Assembly: GCA_039923455.1 (NCBI GenBank) | Contig: JBDTCS010000250.1 | Coordinates: 1 to 19,848 of the forward strand | Direction of reading: 5' to 3' | Source of the DNA: JBDTCS01 sp039923455 | Lineage (GTDB): Bacteria > Bacteroidota > Ignavibacteria > Palsa-1295 | DNA length: 19,848 nucleotides | Notes under the pieces: model-generated | Database searches by the model: none | The model's input: only the letters and a program-made list of their open reading frames with translations | What the model was told of the DNA's origin: nothing | Made by a program: the position numbers and the translations under genes | In this document: in pieces, positions 7,064 through 14,882 of the stretch | Position numbering within the stretch: the stretch's first letter is position 1 | How the letters are laid out: each line of letters opens with the position of its first letter

Positions 7064-8179
7064 GTGAGCACAACAAACTCTTCAGGCACTGTGCCGAAAG
7101 ACACCCTGCCAACGACCGTCGACTCTGCAGAAGATCGCAAAAATGCAGCTTCGCGAGCAGCCGTGACCCAGTCCTATTGGAGTCTCGTTCGCCATCAGTT
7201 CCGAAAGAACAAGATCGCGATGGTTGCGCTCTATATGGTCTATTTTCTTTTTACCGTGGCGATACTCGCCGATGTGATTGCAAACGACAAACCACTCTTC
7301 GCGACCTACCAAGGTACAACCTACTTTCCGGTGTTCAAGGATTATGGAGTGATGCTCGGTATTACGCGTTGGTCACCCGAGCTTGTCACTGCTGATTGGA
7401 AGGAATTAGAACAGCAGGGTAAACTTACTTCGTCAGTCTGGCCGGTGCTTCGGTACCGCTCCTCGACGCAAGATCTGGTGCATAATCTCGTCGGCCCCGG
7501 ACAGGCAGGGCATCCGCTTGGTACGGATGCGGTCGGTCGAGATGTGCTCGCAGGGATGATTCACGGATCTCGAATAGCGCTATCGATAGGATTTCTTTCG
7601 ATGTCGATCGCGATAGGTATAGGAATTTTGTTTGGTGCACTCGCTGGTTTTTATGGTGGATGGGTCGATATGCTGATCTCACGATTGATCGAGCTCGTCC
7701 TGACATTACCTACATTCTTCCTGATCATCACCGTTGTTGCGATGTTTCAAAGCGGATCCGTTTGGTTGGTGATGGTGATGATCGGACTTACCGGTTGGCC
7801 AGGTATTGCGCGATTTACTCGAGGTGAATTTCTACGCGTACGAAATATGGAATTCGTGTCGGCTGCCACGGCATTAGGTTTTTCAAACACTCGGGTGATC
7901 TTTCGGCACGTGCTGCCGAATTCGCTTGCGCCGGTTCTTGTCTCGGCTGCGTTTGGAATCGCGAGTGCTATTTTGATCGAAGCAACACTTTCGTTCATTG
8001 GCTTCGGAGTTCCACCGACGATCGTAACGTGGGGGAGTGTACTCTCCGAATCAAGAGATAATCTTTCGGCGTGGTGGTTGGCGATGTTTCCGGGTTTCGC
8101 GATCTTTCTTGCTGTCGTAGCATACAACCTTGTCGGAGACGGATTACGTGATGCGCTAGATCCGAGATTGCGCGATTAG
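7064..8179 (+). CDS. ABC transporter permease, DppC/OppC type
   Basis: This is the second permease of the importer, expected to pair with the DppB-like protein. An N-terminal cytoplasmic arm is followed by the DppC opening SYWSLVRHQFRKNKIAMVAL (37-56) and the first helix. After a long extracytoplasmic segment comes the hallmark HPLGTDAVGRDVLAGMIHGS at 150-169. The EAA loop spans 263-290 (EFVSAATALGF and on) and the C-terminus is GDGLRDALDPRLRD, as in the family. At 371 residues it is longer than usual (about 300) because roughly 80 residues (about 70-149) separate helix 1 from the HPLGTD motif. The start is GTG at 7064; no ATG lies in a suitable place and the first good Met would cut into helix 1. 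No ATP-binding subunits are encoded nearby. Confidence 0.92.
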   Translation: MSTTNSSGTVPKDTLPTTVDSAEDRKNAASRAAVTQSYWSLVRHQFRKNKIAMVALYMVYFLFTVAILADVIANDKPLFATYQGTTYFPVFKDYGVMLGITRWSPELVTADWKELEQQGKLTSSVWPVLRYRSSTQDLVHNLVGPGQAGHPLGTDAVGRDVLAGMIHGSRIALSIGFLSMSIAIGIGILFGALAGFYGGWVDMLISRLIELVLTLPTFFLIITVVAMFQSGSVWLVMVMIGLTGWPGIARFTRGEFLRVRNMEFVSAATALGFSNTRVIFRHVLPNSLAPVLVSAAFGIASAILIEATLSFIGFGVPPTIVTWGSVLSESRDNLSAWWLAMFPGFAIFLAVVAYNLVGDGLRDALDPRLRD

Positions 8180-8467
8180 TCCATGGGGTGCACTGCGTGA
8201 AGGCATAAGGGATAGGCCTAAATGTGCCAAGATTTTCAAAAAAGATACAAGGTCGGAACCAAATAGCTCCGATTTCATTGTGAGTCGGCGAGGGCTCCAC
8301 GAGTGTGCAATCGTTAGAATTATTTCTATCGCAGCTGTCATATCGGCAAGATCGCTCGTGTAGTTTGTTAGGTGCAGTGATCCGGATCGGAGGCTCCGAT
8401 CTACTTCGAAACTTGCTGCAATTCTAAAACAAAAATTTGCAACGCTCTAATAAATTCTGTGTAGTAT
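8180..8467. other. Intergenic region with a perfect palindrome
   Basis: No gene is seen between the DppC-like gene and the DUF2795 gene. A perfect inverted repeat, GATCGGAG at 8385-8392 and CTCCGATC at 8394-8401, leaves one base (or, as a hairpin, a GGC loop) at the centre. A weaker echo, GTCGGAACC then AGCTCCGAT, lies near 8252-8275. The last 40 bases before the DUF2795 start are AT-rich and could hold a promoter, but no clean -35/-10 pair is visible. Confidence 0.5.
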
Positions 8468-8698
8468 ATGCTCTGGACGTCTGAATTAGCTGAGTTTTTG
8501 GAAGATGCGCCTTGGCCTGCCAATAAGGCCGAACTGATCGATTACTGTGAGCGCATTGGTGCACCGCCTGCGGTCGTGAAAAATTTGCAGGAGATCGAAG
8601 ATGAGGACGAGCAGTTTGAGTCGATCCAAGAGATCTGGCCCGACTATTCGCCGGAAGATGACGAGTTCTACTACGACGACGAACTCAACGAATATTAA
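8468..8698 (+). CDS. DUF2795 small acidic protein
   Basis: This 76-residue soluble protein resembles the DUF2795 family: a short helical domain with the pattern W-x-x-E-L-x-x-F-L near the start (3-12) and PANKAELIDYCERIGAPP (18-35) in the middle, then a strongly acidic tail (42-76) rich in Asp, Glu and Tyr. Proteins of this kind are common in the Bacteroidota/Chlorobiota group; their function is unknown to me, and proposed roles are only guesses. The start ATG at 8468 sits in an AT-rich context with no Shine-Dalgarno sequence. Clear flanking gaps (288 bases before, 338 bases to the Omp85 start after) suggest a stand-alone transcript. Confidence 0.8.
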   Translation: MLWTSELAEFLEDAPWPANKAELIDYCERIGAPPAVVKNLQEIEDEDEQFESIQEIWPDYSPEDDEFYYDDELNEY

Positions 8699-9036
8699 TC
8701 ATTTTCCTCTGCCTTTGATGCTTTGCTCCTACGAGCACTCCGCATCAGGCGTAGGTGTGCAGGCGAGGCTCACCTTCCAACCGAAGGAACTTCGCGAAGG
8801 GGTCGAACGGGGCACCTGTGGAGTAGGAAATATTTAGCTGGGTACTTATGGCTCGGCGAAACGCTGTTCCGTCACTCCGGACCAGCGTTTTCTATTTGTG
8901 AGAATTATGATTTGGGTAATACGTGTTGAATTTTAAGAGTGGATTACTACGAGTTGAAGAGTAAGCGTTGAATATCACGAGCGGATCCTGCATTGTCGGT
9001 TTGCGTCTCTTCGGCTTCCTCCGAGCCGGGAGCACG
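8699..9036. other. Hairpin-rich intergenic stretch before the Omp85 gene
   Basis: No gene is supported here. Between 8718 and 8835 several short hairpins are packed together: GATGC (8718-8722) with GCATC (8743-8747) enclosing GCTC (8725-8728) with GAGC (8733-8736); an alternative CCTACG (8728-8733) with CGTAGG (8750-8755); CCTTC (8773-8777) with GAAGG (8783-8787); the 10-bp palindrome CTTCGCGAAG (8790-8799); and an outer AGGTG (8753-8757) with CACCT (8813-8817). The segment ends in GTAGGAAATATTT (8823-8835), similar to part of the repeat at 39-175. It may be a repeat-derived element or a structured RNA. The remainder, 8836-9036, is unremarkable and must contain the Omp85 gene promoter. Confidence 0.45.
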
Positions 9037-11301
9037 ATGGTATTCAAACGCGCGACGCTTTGTTTCACATCGCTTCTCCTATGCCTCATTACGATTAGCG
9101 CACTTTCTTCGACTACGCGTGCGCAAAACTCCTATCGTACGGAACTGAATCCCATGGATTCCGGTGAACTCGTTTCTGTCCGATTTATCGGCAACGATAG
9201 TATCCCTTCGGACGAATTGCAATCAATAATCGGCACGCGCGTTGCTTCGGGTCTAGAAAAATTTGAGTACTTTCTTAGTTTTGGCTCGATTGGTCTTCCG
9301 ACACAATTCACCGATCAACCAACGATCGAACATGACTCGGTCACGATCATCCAATATTATCGTACTCACGGATTTTTACTGACGCAAGTCGGGACAAGAG
9401 TCACGACGGATTCTACCGCATTCGCCGAAGCGGACCGGCTTGCGAGGTTTAATCGCACGGCTCCGCGAGCTGCACGGAAGGTGGTCCCTCGAGTTAAAGA
9501 TACCGTAACCTTCCTCATTCGGCAGGGCAAACCATCGTACGTCGAGTACGTTAGCCTTAGTGGACTCGAAAATATCCCGAATGAATTCCAGTCAGAGCTC
9601 ACCGATAGCAATCTGATCCGACGAGGCTCCCGATATTCCCTCAAAACGGTGAGCGATCAAATCGATCGATTGACACTTATCATGGAAGAGCACGGATATC
9701 CCTATTTCCGTCGCGACTCCATTTTCGTCGAGCGAAATCCGGTCACCAACAAGGTGCGCGTGATCATAACATTCAACACCGGCCATCGTTATCGATATGG
9801 ACCGATTCGAATTGTCTATGATTCGACATCTCGAGAACAATCACGTATTTCAGAGTCTGTTATTCGCGCAATGCTTGTGATAGATACCGGAGCGTGGTAC
9901 AAAATGTCCGATGTCAGAAAGAGCGAACAGTATCTGTACCGACTCAATGCCTTAGAGATCGCACATGTTTCTCTTGACACGAGTGCATTATCAAATATTT
10001 CGGACACTGCGAAGGACGGGATGGAAGTTCCGGTAATCGTCGCACTTCGTATGGCGACAAGTAAAACTATCACGCCGGGTATTTTTGCGGGCACAGGAAT
10101 ACAAGGATTTACAACGGGATTTTCATTCGGCTATTCGAATCGGAATATTTTTCGAGGGGCACAATCGTTCAACACAGAGGCGTCGTACCAACTGCTGCCA
10201 TCAACCCAATCACGTTACGGGATTACTACCGATCTGACGTTTCCGTATATAGGATTCGGTCGAATTCCACTGACGATGGGTGCAAGTTTTTCGATCGCGA
10301 AGCAGTTCGATCACGATGTGGCGAACAATAAGGATACACTCCGTTTCGATGAGCGGTTGATCTCCGGAAGAGTTGGCTCGAATATCGTACTTGGTGATCC
10401 ATTACTTCGGACGACGGTGACTCCCGAGATTACAGGCGAACTTGTCCATCGTAATTTTGCTGACTCCGTGCTTCGGGTGAACAATCAAGGCAAGTCGTTG
10501 CTCAATCAGATTAATACGATCTTCTCGACTTCGTTTCTGATGGATAGGACGAACGATCTTTTCAGTCCGACAGGAGGATACTATTTTTCCGCGCTCGGTG
10601 AACTCGGAACCTCCCTATTCAAGTTTTTGGCTGGTGCCGATTTTGGATCTGCAACCTACAAGAAGTTTATTCTGCAGTTCAAGCAATTTTTCGATTTTGG
10701 GTCTAGGGGGAATTTTGTGGTTGGATATCGAGTGCGTGCCGGCGATGCGTTCTTGGATAATCCCGGTACAGCAGATCATCCGATCCCTGATCCGTTATCG
10801 GATCTTCCGCTCGAGCGAAGGTTTTACGGAGGCGGCCCAAGTTCGATACGTGGTTGGCCCTCGCAGGCGCTGCTTGTTGCACCCCATGGGGACGATGGTC
10901 GCACGACACAGGATGGTGGCTACCGGCTTTTCGAAGCAAACTTTGAAGTTCGAATAGCGCCGTTTCGTTATCCCGTCGAGGTGACTACCGCTCAGAAGCT
11001 CCTATCACCGATGCGTTTTGTGCTCTTTTTTGATGCCGGGCAGGTCTGGGATAATTTTGTGCCGATCACCGCGAATCAACTTGCGCTCGCGATTGGTGCG
11101 GGCATTCGGTATCTGACGCTTATTGGTCCTTTCCGGTTTGATGTCGGTATAAAGTTGCGCGATCCGAATCCGAATTGGGGAGTCGGAGTGGGACAAACGT
11201 TGAAGCCGGCGTACCCCGACACACCGAGTCAATGGATATTCAATCGCAAATTTAATTTTGATGCGCTGACGTTTCAGTTCACAATCGGTCAAGCGTTTTA
11301 A
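9037..11301 (+). CDS. Omp85-family outer membrane assembly protein (BamA/TamA-like)
   Basis: This is an outer-membrane beta-barrel protein with periplasmic POTRA repeats, the architecture of BamA (barrel insertase) and TamA. From ATG 9037 a signal peptide is visible, with likely cleavage after Ala29 (STTRA-Q). About three POTRA-like units follow (roughly 46-165, 168-247, 255-340), then the C-terminal barrel from about 347. The conserved loop-6 motif appears as RRFYGGGPSSIRGW at 594-607, with IRGW in place of VRGF/Y. The protein ends in Phe, as barrel proteins do. I prefer ATG 9037 over a TTG at 8968 because the latter adds 23 residues ahead of the signal peptide; GGGAG lies before the ATG. 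BamA normally has five POTRA units and TamA three, so the domain count leans to TamA-like, but which it is cannot be settled here. Confidence 0.9.
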   Translation: MVFKRATLCFTSLLLCLITISALSSTTRAQNSYRTELNPMDSGELVSVRFIGNDSIPSDELQSIIGTRVASGLEKFEYFLSFGSIGLPTQFTDQPTIEHDSVTIIQYYRTHGFLLTQVGTRVTTDSTAFAEADRLARFNRTAPRAARKVVPRVKDTVTFLIRQGKPSYVEYVSLSGLENIPNEFQSELTDSNLIRRGSRYSLKTVSDQIDRLTLIMEEHGYPYFRRDSIFVERNPVTNKVRVIITFNTGHRYRYGPIRIVYDSTSREQSRISESVIRAMLVIDTGAWYKMSDVRKSEQYLYRLNALEIAHVSLDTSALSNISDTAKDGMEVPVIVALRMATSKTITPGIFAGTGIQGFTTGFSFGYSNRNIFRGAQSFNTEASYQLLPSTQSRYGITTDLTFPYIGFGRIPLTMGASFSIAKQFDHDVANNKDTLRFDERLISGRVGSNIVLGDPLLRTTVTPEITGELVHRNFADSVLRVNNQGKSLLNQINTIFSTSFLMDRTNDLFSPTGGYYFSALGELGTSLFKFLAGADFGSATYKKFILQFKQFFDFGSRGNFVVGYRVRAGDAFLDNPGTADHPIPDPLSDLPLERRFYGGGPSSIRGWPSQALLVAPHGDDGRTTQDGGYRLFEANFEVRIAPFRYPVEVTTAQKLLSPMRFVLFFDAGQVWDNFVPITANQLALAIGAGIRYLTLIGPFRFDVGIKLRDPNPNWGVGVGQTLKPAYPDTPSQWIFNRKFNFDALTFQFTIGQAF

Positions 11302-11312
11302 TAGATCTCTCG

Positions 11313-13112
11313 CTACTTTCGCAACATCCAGATCTCACTTGGAGTTGTGGTGTGAGACGAGCGCTTGATGAGTGAATCGCTTGGCAGTATTAATCCCGTC
11401 ACGCTCGAAATGACTTGATGATCCAGTGCACTCTGAATAAAAAGATAACTGTTCGGTTGAAGGCGCAAACTATCGAGCGATGCGGATAAGCTATTTCTAT
11501 CGTTGAAATAGTTAGGATGAATATCCGGACGACCGAGCACGCGAAGATAATCGAATACGAAGCCTTCCATGAATGTGTATTGTCGCTCCACTTTCGCGGC
11601 ATCATCCATTCCTGTCAGATCACCACCGTTGGCAATGCCGTGAAGCCGATACGTGCAAACACCAAGTGTTGCATTTTGCGGAAGATTTTTTGCAGCCCAT
11701 TGAATTGCTTCATTGGCTTGCAACCGAACGCCTTGCACACTTCGGAGTATCCGTTCTTGCACAGCGAATTTCGAGTAGATCAGGTTTCCACTAAATAACA
11801 CTATTAGGATCAAGCACGAGATCAACACATTGCGCACCAACTTTGGCCGCTGAAGTGTATTCATTGCGGTGCAAATTAGTCCGATCATTTCTGACCAGGC
11901 CCAACCCGAAATCACGAGCAAGACGATCGCAAACTCCGTGAGTTGCGTCTTGACCATCATGATAGTCAACAGCAATGCACAACTGATCACGACAAGTGCA
12001 ATCGCAAAGGGGAGCATCGCACGTGCAGACCGAGCTTCGGGCTTCAACAAAATCAATATCAGCAGCGAGAGCACGATCGCACCGACAGCGAACGGTAACC
12101 ATGGTAGAATGAACAAGACTATGAACACGGCGAGAGTGATCGCAAGTAAAACTCTCAGTAGGGGATTGGAGAAGAATTTCAACCGCCCCAGTATGGCATG
12201 CATCGTCAGCGCGACTATCGGAACGAGCAGTAGCACTCGTGGAAACGGCGCGAGGATGATACTCGAGTAGTAGCGCAGCCGATCATAGATAAAATGATTC
12301 TGAGTGTCAGCGATTATGCTTAGCGGAAAGAAGCGAGTTGCTCCGACCGGTGAGGAGAGTATGACGAAGAGCGTTGTGGCAATCACGAAACAATAGAGTC
12401 CGAGCGCAAGCATTTGTTGCGAGCGCTCCCTTTTCTGCCACGCCTCGCGAATCACTTTGAAATTCAAAACGAAAAAGCCAAGCCAAACTGTGTGCACGAG
12501 TAGCACTGCGGGCTCCTTCGACATCACCGCACACGCACCCAACACAGATGCGATGAGCCAGCTTCGCATATCGCCTTCGCGCATTCCACGAATGCCGAAA
12601 TACCAGGCTGCACACGTGAACATGATCTCCAGCGTGTAAGTCATATCGCTGAACCAGAAGAGTACGTTCAGGATGGAGGTACAAGCAATCCAATAGAGAC
12701 CAACGGTGAAGTAGAGCGCGAGTGATCCGTATGGATTCGTTTCGGTGGAGGCAAGATAACGCGAAGTGCGACCGGCGAAGTTAAGTCCGATCAAAAATGT
12801 CGCGACGAGCGTGATGTGCCACGGTGCATAATAATTGGTGCCGGCTGCGTGAGTAAGCAACCACATAGTCGCAGCAACGATCGGTCGAAAGCCGAGAAGA
12901 ATTTGTCCTCGCTCAGGTGACCATGCGTCCCAGAATGTATGGGTCCGAGCCCAGTCGATAAAGAGCACATCATCGAGGCGAAACGGCATCAAGTACCGCG
13001 TCGTGAATAACAAGAGCACACCGACACCAGCAAGCACAAAAAGTACATCCGCAATTCGAACGGCTCGGGAGCGATCATGAAGAGTATTTCTCACAGGGGT
13101 ATTCTCTTGCAC
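11313..13112 (-). CDS. Multi-spanning membrane protein, GT-C glycosyltransferase-like
   Basis: This 599-residue protein has a first helix at about 22-40, then a loop with an acidic pair in RLDDVLFIDWA (45-55), many further hydrophobic segments to about residue 430, and a soluble C-terminal domain of about 160 residues. That plan (helix, Asp-containing first loop, roughly ten helices, extracytoplasmic domain) is typical of GT-C glycosyltransferases that use polyprenyl-linked sugars. MSKEPAVLL, in the middle of the membrane part, resembles a loop seen in GT39-like members. The acceptor and sugar are unknown. It lies 9 bases downstream of the DUF2231 gene on the minus strand, so the two are probably co-transcribed, and it is convergent with the Omp85 gene (11 bases apart). 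The membrane topology is secure; the enzymatic call is an inference from the topology and the DD motif. Confidence 0.65.
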   Translation of the reverse strand: MQENTPVRNTLHDRSRAVRIADVLFVLAGVGVLLLFTTRYLMPFRLDDVLFIDWARTHTFWDAWSPERGQILLGFRPIVAATMWLLTHAAGTNYYAPWHITLVATFLIGLNFAGRTSRYLASTETNPYGSLALYFTVGLYWIACTSILNVLFWFSDMTYTLEIMFTCAAWYFGIRGMREGDMRSWLIASVLGACAVMSKEPAVLLVHTVWLGFFVLNFKVIREAWQKRERSQQMLALGLYCFVIATTLFVILSSPVGATRFFPLSIIADTQNHFIYDRLRYYSSIILAPFPRVLLLVPIVALTMHAILGRLKFFSNPLLRVLLAITLAVFIVLFILPWLPFAVGAIVLSLLILILLKPEARSARAMLPFAIALVVISCALLLTIMMVKTQLTEFAIVLLVISGWAWSEMIGLICTAMNTLQRPKLVRNVLISCLILIVLFSGNLIYSKFAVQERILRSVQGVRLQANEAIQWAAKNLPQNATLGVCTYRLHGIANGGDLTGMDDAAKVERQYTFMEGFVFDYLRVLGRPDIHPNYFNDRNSLSASLDSLRLQPNSYLFIQSALDHQVISSVTGLILPSDSLIKRSSHTTTPSEIWMLRK

Positions 13113-13121
13113 GCAGTTGGT

Positions 13122-13691
13122 TTAGTGCGCTCGCATTGAATCGGCCCCAAGCGTTTGCACCCCTGGCGTTGACGTCCCTTGCGTAGGCGCCCCAAACGTA
13201 GGCTGTGGAGTGGTGACCGTTGGTGGAAGTGCTTCGAGGATGCGCTCGTATGGCTTCACGTTCACGCCGTACGAATAGACCATTTGCATTCCAAGAAATC
13301 CAGAGACCCCGGTAAGAAAAATTGTTGCGACAATAAGAACAAGATAACCTCCACGCAGAAGCGCACCGCTTTCGGTGTTATCGAACCGATCCTGCATAAG
13401 GACACGAAGCAAGACGGCAATCCCGAGCACGACCATCAATGCAATGCTGAGCAATTCGTGATAACTCAGCACACGCACCGCTTCAGCTTTGATTGCGATG
13501 CTCGATTCGCTGAAGAATCCTGTTGCGAGTGAGACGAGTCCGAACGCAAAGCCGAGGCGAATGCTGATCCAGCTATAACGCTTCATACCGTCGTTCTTGA
13601 ACATGAATGCGACGAGCTCGAAGATGATCCCTACATTGATTAATGCGATCGTGAAGTGATTGAACAGCGTATGAAAATCAGAAGCGAGCAT
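13122..13691 (-). CDS. DUF2231-family membrane protein
   Basis: This 189-residue protein has about four membrane helices (near 12-31, 43-61, 82-100, 114-135). Family-like marks are the N-terminal His with hydrophobics, FNHFTIALINVG (10-21), a second His in SYHELLSIAL (76-85), and GVSGFLGMQMVYSYGVNV (129-146), close to the GxxGGxxVYxxGV pattern of DUF2231. These conserved His residues have led to suggestions of haem or metal binding in the family, but nothing here proves it. The tail (155-189) is rich in Pro, Thr and Gly and is probably disordered. It is the first gene of a two-gene minus-strand unit with the GT-C-like gene. The start ATG at 13691 leaves 230 bases to the divergent EamA gene. 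Confidence 0.75.
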   Translation of the reverse strand: MLASDFHTLFNHFTIALINVGIIFELVAFMFKNDGMKRYSWISIRLGFAFGLVSLATGFFSESSIAIKAEAVRVLSYHELLSIALMVVLGIAVLLRVLMQDRFDNTESGALLRGGYLVLIVATIFLTGVSGFLGMQMVYSYGVNVKPYERILEALPPTVTTPQPTFGAPTQGTSTPGVQTLGADSMRAH

Positions 13692-13836
13692 GCATTCTCA
13701 GAAAATTTTCGGCTACGTAAACTATTAGCTAACGAACTATCACCTTGTTGGAGTACGGAAAGCGCCGCGAGTCGAACTCCGGTTAACACGTATGAACGCA
13801 GCAGGCACGCTTTACGATCATTTGCGTAGCAAATCT

Positions 13837-13964
13837 AAGGAGGAAATATGGGTGCGGAGCGGGAAGTGTTTCTATGGAGTGCGTGTTGCAGGCGGTTCAC
13901 CAACTCATCGACTGCTCCTAAATGCAAGCCATCTCACGTGGCAGATTCATTACGCTCTATGTAG
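13837..13964 (+). other. Short ORF with a strong ribosome binding site, overlapping the EamA gene
   Basis: AAGGAGG at 13837-13843 lies four bases before an ATG at 13848, the best Shine-Dalgarno sequence in the window, where most genes have none. The ORF is 38 codons (13848-13964), Cys/Arg/Ser-rich, and matches no family I know. It overlaps the EamA start (13922) by 43 bases in another frame. It could be a leader peptide that couples or regulates translation of the exporter, or a chance ORF behind a purine-rich run. The EamA frame itself has a TAA at 13919-13921, so this site cannot serve a longer EamA protein. Confidence 0.25.
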
Positions 13965-14830
13965 TGATCTGCTTGATCTGGGGTTCAACCTGGGTCGTCA
14001 TTCGAATCGGCGACGAAGCTGCGCTTCCACCATTTCTTGGTGCGGCACTGCGGTTCGTGCTTGCTGCGATCCTGTTGTGGTCGTGGGTGCTCATTCGTAA
14101 AACTCCATTACCAAAGGGTCGGAAGGAGTGGATGGTCTCGATCGCTAATGGAATTTTGGGTTCGGGAATGTCCTACGCGATTGTTTATTGGTGCTCGCAA
14201 TTTATTCCATCCGGACTCGAAGCGGTGATCTTTGGCACGATGCCGCTCTGGACGATCTTTCTTGGTCACATCATCTTTCGATCGGAGAAACTCTCCATGC
14301 GAAAGCTCGCCGGCATTCTGCTTGGAATTGGTGGTACACTTCTGATCTTCTTGCCGAGCATCGGCGCAATCTCGACCGAATCGTGGCATGCGATGATCTA
14401 TCTGCTCGCTGCACCGATGGTGAGCGCGCTCTCACTTGTGCTGACGAAGCGCTATGCGCAAGAGATTGCACCAATAGCACTGAACGCGGTTTCGATAGGT
14501 ATCGGCGCGATCATTCTCAGCATCATTGCGATCTGTACAGTCGATCTTTCGGCAGTGCATTTTAACTTCACCGAAGTTTGGACGGTTGTCTATCTTGCTA
14601 CACTCGGTACGGTCACGACGTTCGTTACGTATTACCGACTTCTCAAACATGCCTCCGCGGTAACGATTTCCTATGTCTCGCTTATCACTCCAGTACTCGC
14701 AGTGTTGCTCGGCTGGCTTATCCTGCACGAGCATCTGAACACCGAAACGATCGAAGGATCGGTGCTCGTACTCGGTGGTATCTGGATGACACTCTGGGAG
14801 CGAAGCGCAGTCTCCGCACTTAAGGCCTAA
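13922..14830 (+). CDS. EamA-family (DMT superfamily) transporter
   Basis: This 302-residue inner-membrane protein has about ten helices arranged as two EamA repeats, the layout of drug/metabolite transporters such as YdcZ/RhaT-like exporters. The first repeat opens with LIWGSTWVVIRIG (18-30), including the usual WGS/T motif. SGLEAVIFGTMPLW (98-111) closes that half, and the second repeat ends with SVLVLGGIWMTL near the C-terminus. Substrates in this family range from amino acids to drugs and cannot be read from the sequence. The ATG at 13922 directly follows an in-frame TAA (13919-13921), so it is the most upstream start possible; it lacks its own good ribosome binding site. The gene is divergent from the DUF2231 gene and is followed by ssrA after 52 bases. 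Confidence 0.93.
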   Translation: MQAISRGRFITLYVVICLIWGSTWVVIRIGDEAALPPFLGAALRFVLAAILLWSWVLIRKTPLPKGRKEWMVSIANGILGSGMSYAIVYWCSQFIPSGLEAVIFGTMPLWTIFLGHIIFRSEKLSMRKLAGILLGIGGTLLIFLPSIGAISTESWHAMIYLLAAPMVSALSLVLTKRYAQEIAPIALNAVSIGIGAIILSIIAICTVDLSAVHFNFTEVWTVVYLATLGTVTTFVTYYRLLKHASAVTISYVSLITPVLAVLLGWLILHEHLNTETIEGSVLVLGGIWMTLWERSAVSALKA

Positions 14831-14882
14831 GGAACACCCACCCGTTCTATACTGTTGAAAGCTGTGAACATAGATTTTACCT

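Noticed and set aside
8601..8837. ORF of 78 codons overlapping the DUF2795 gene
   Set aside because: Out-of-frame overlap with the acidic protein; it runs into the hairpin region and has no family match.
8968..9036. TTG start for the Omp85 gene adding 23 residues
   Set aside because: The signal peptide begins properly at ATG 9037, and the extra N-terminal residues do not look like part of a secretion signal.
13792..14100. ORF of 102 codons overlapping the EamA start
   Set aside because: It runs out of frame through the start of a clear transporter gene, and no family features are visible.
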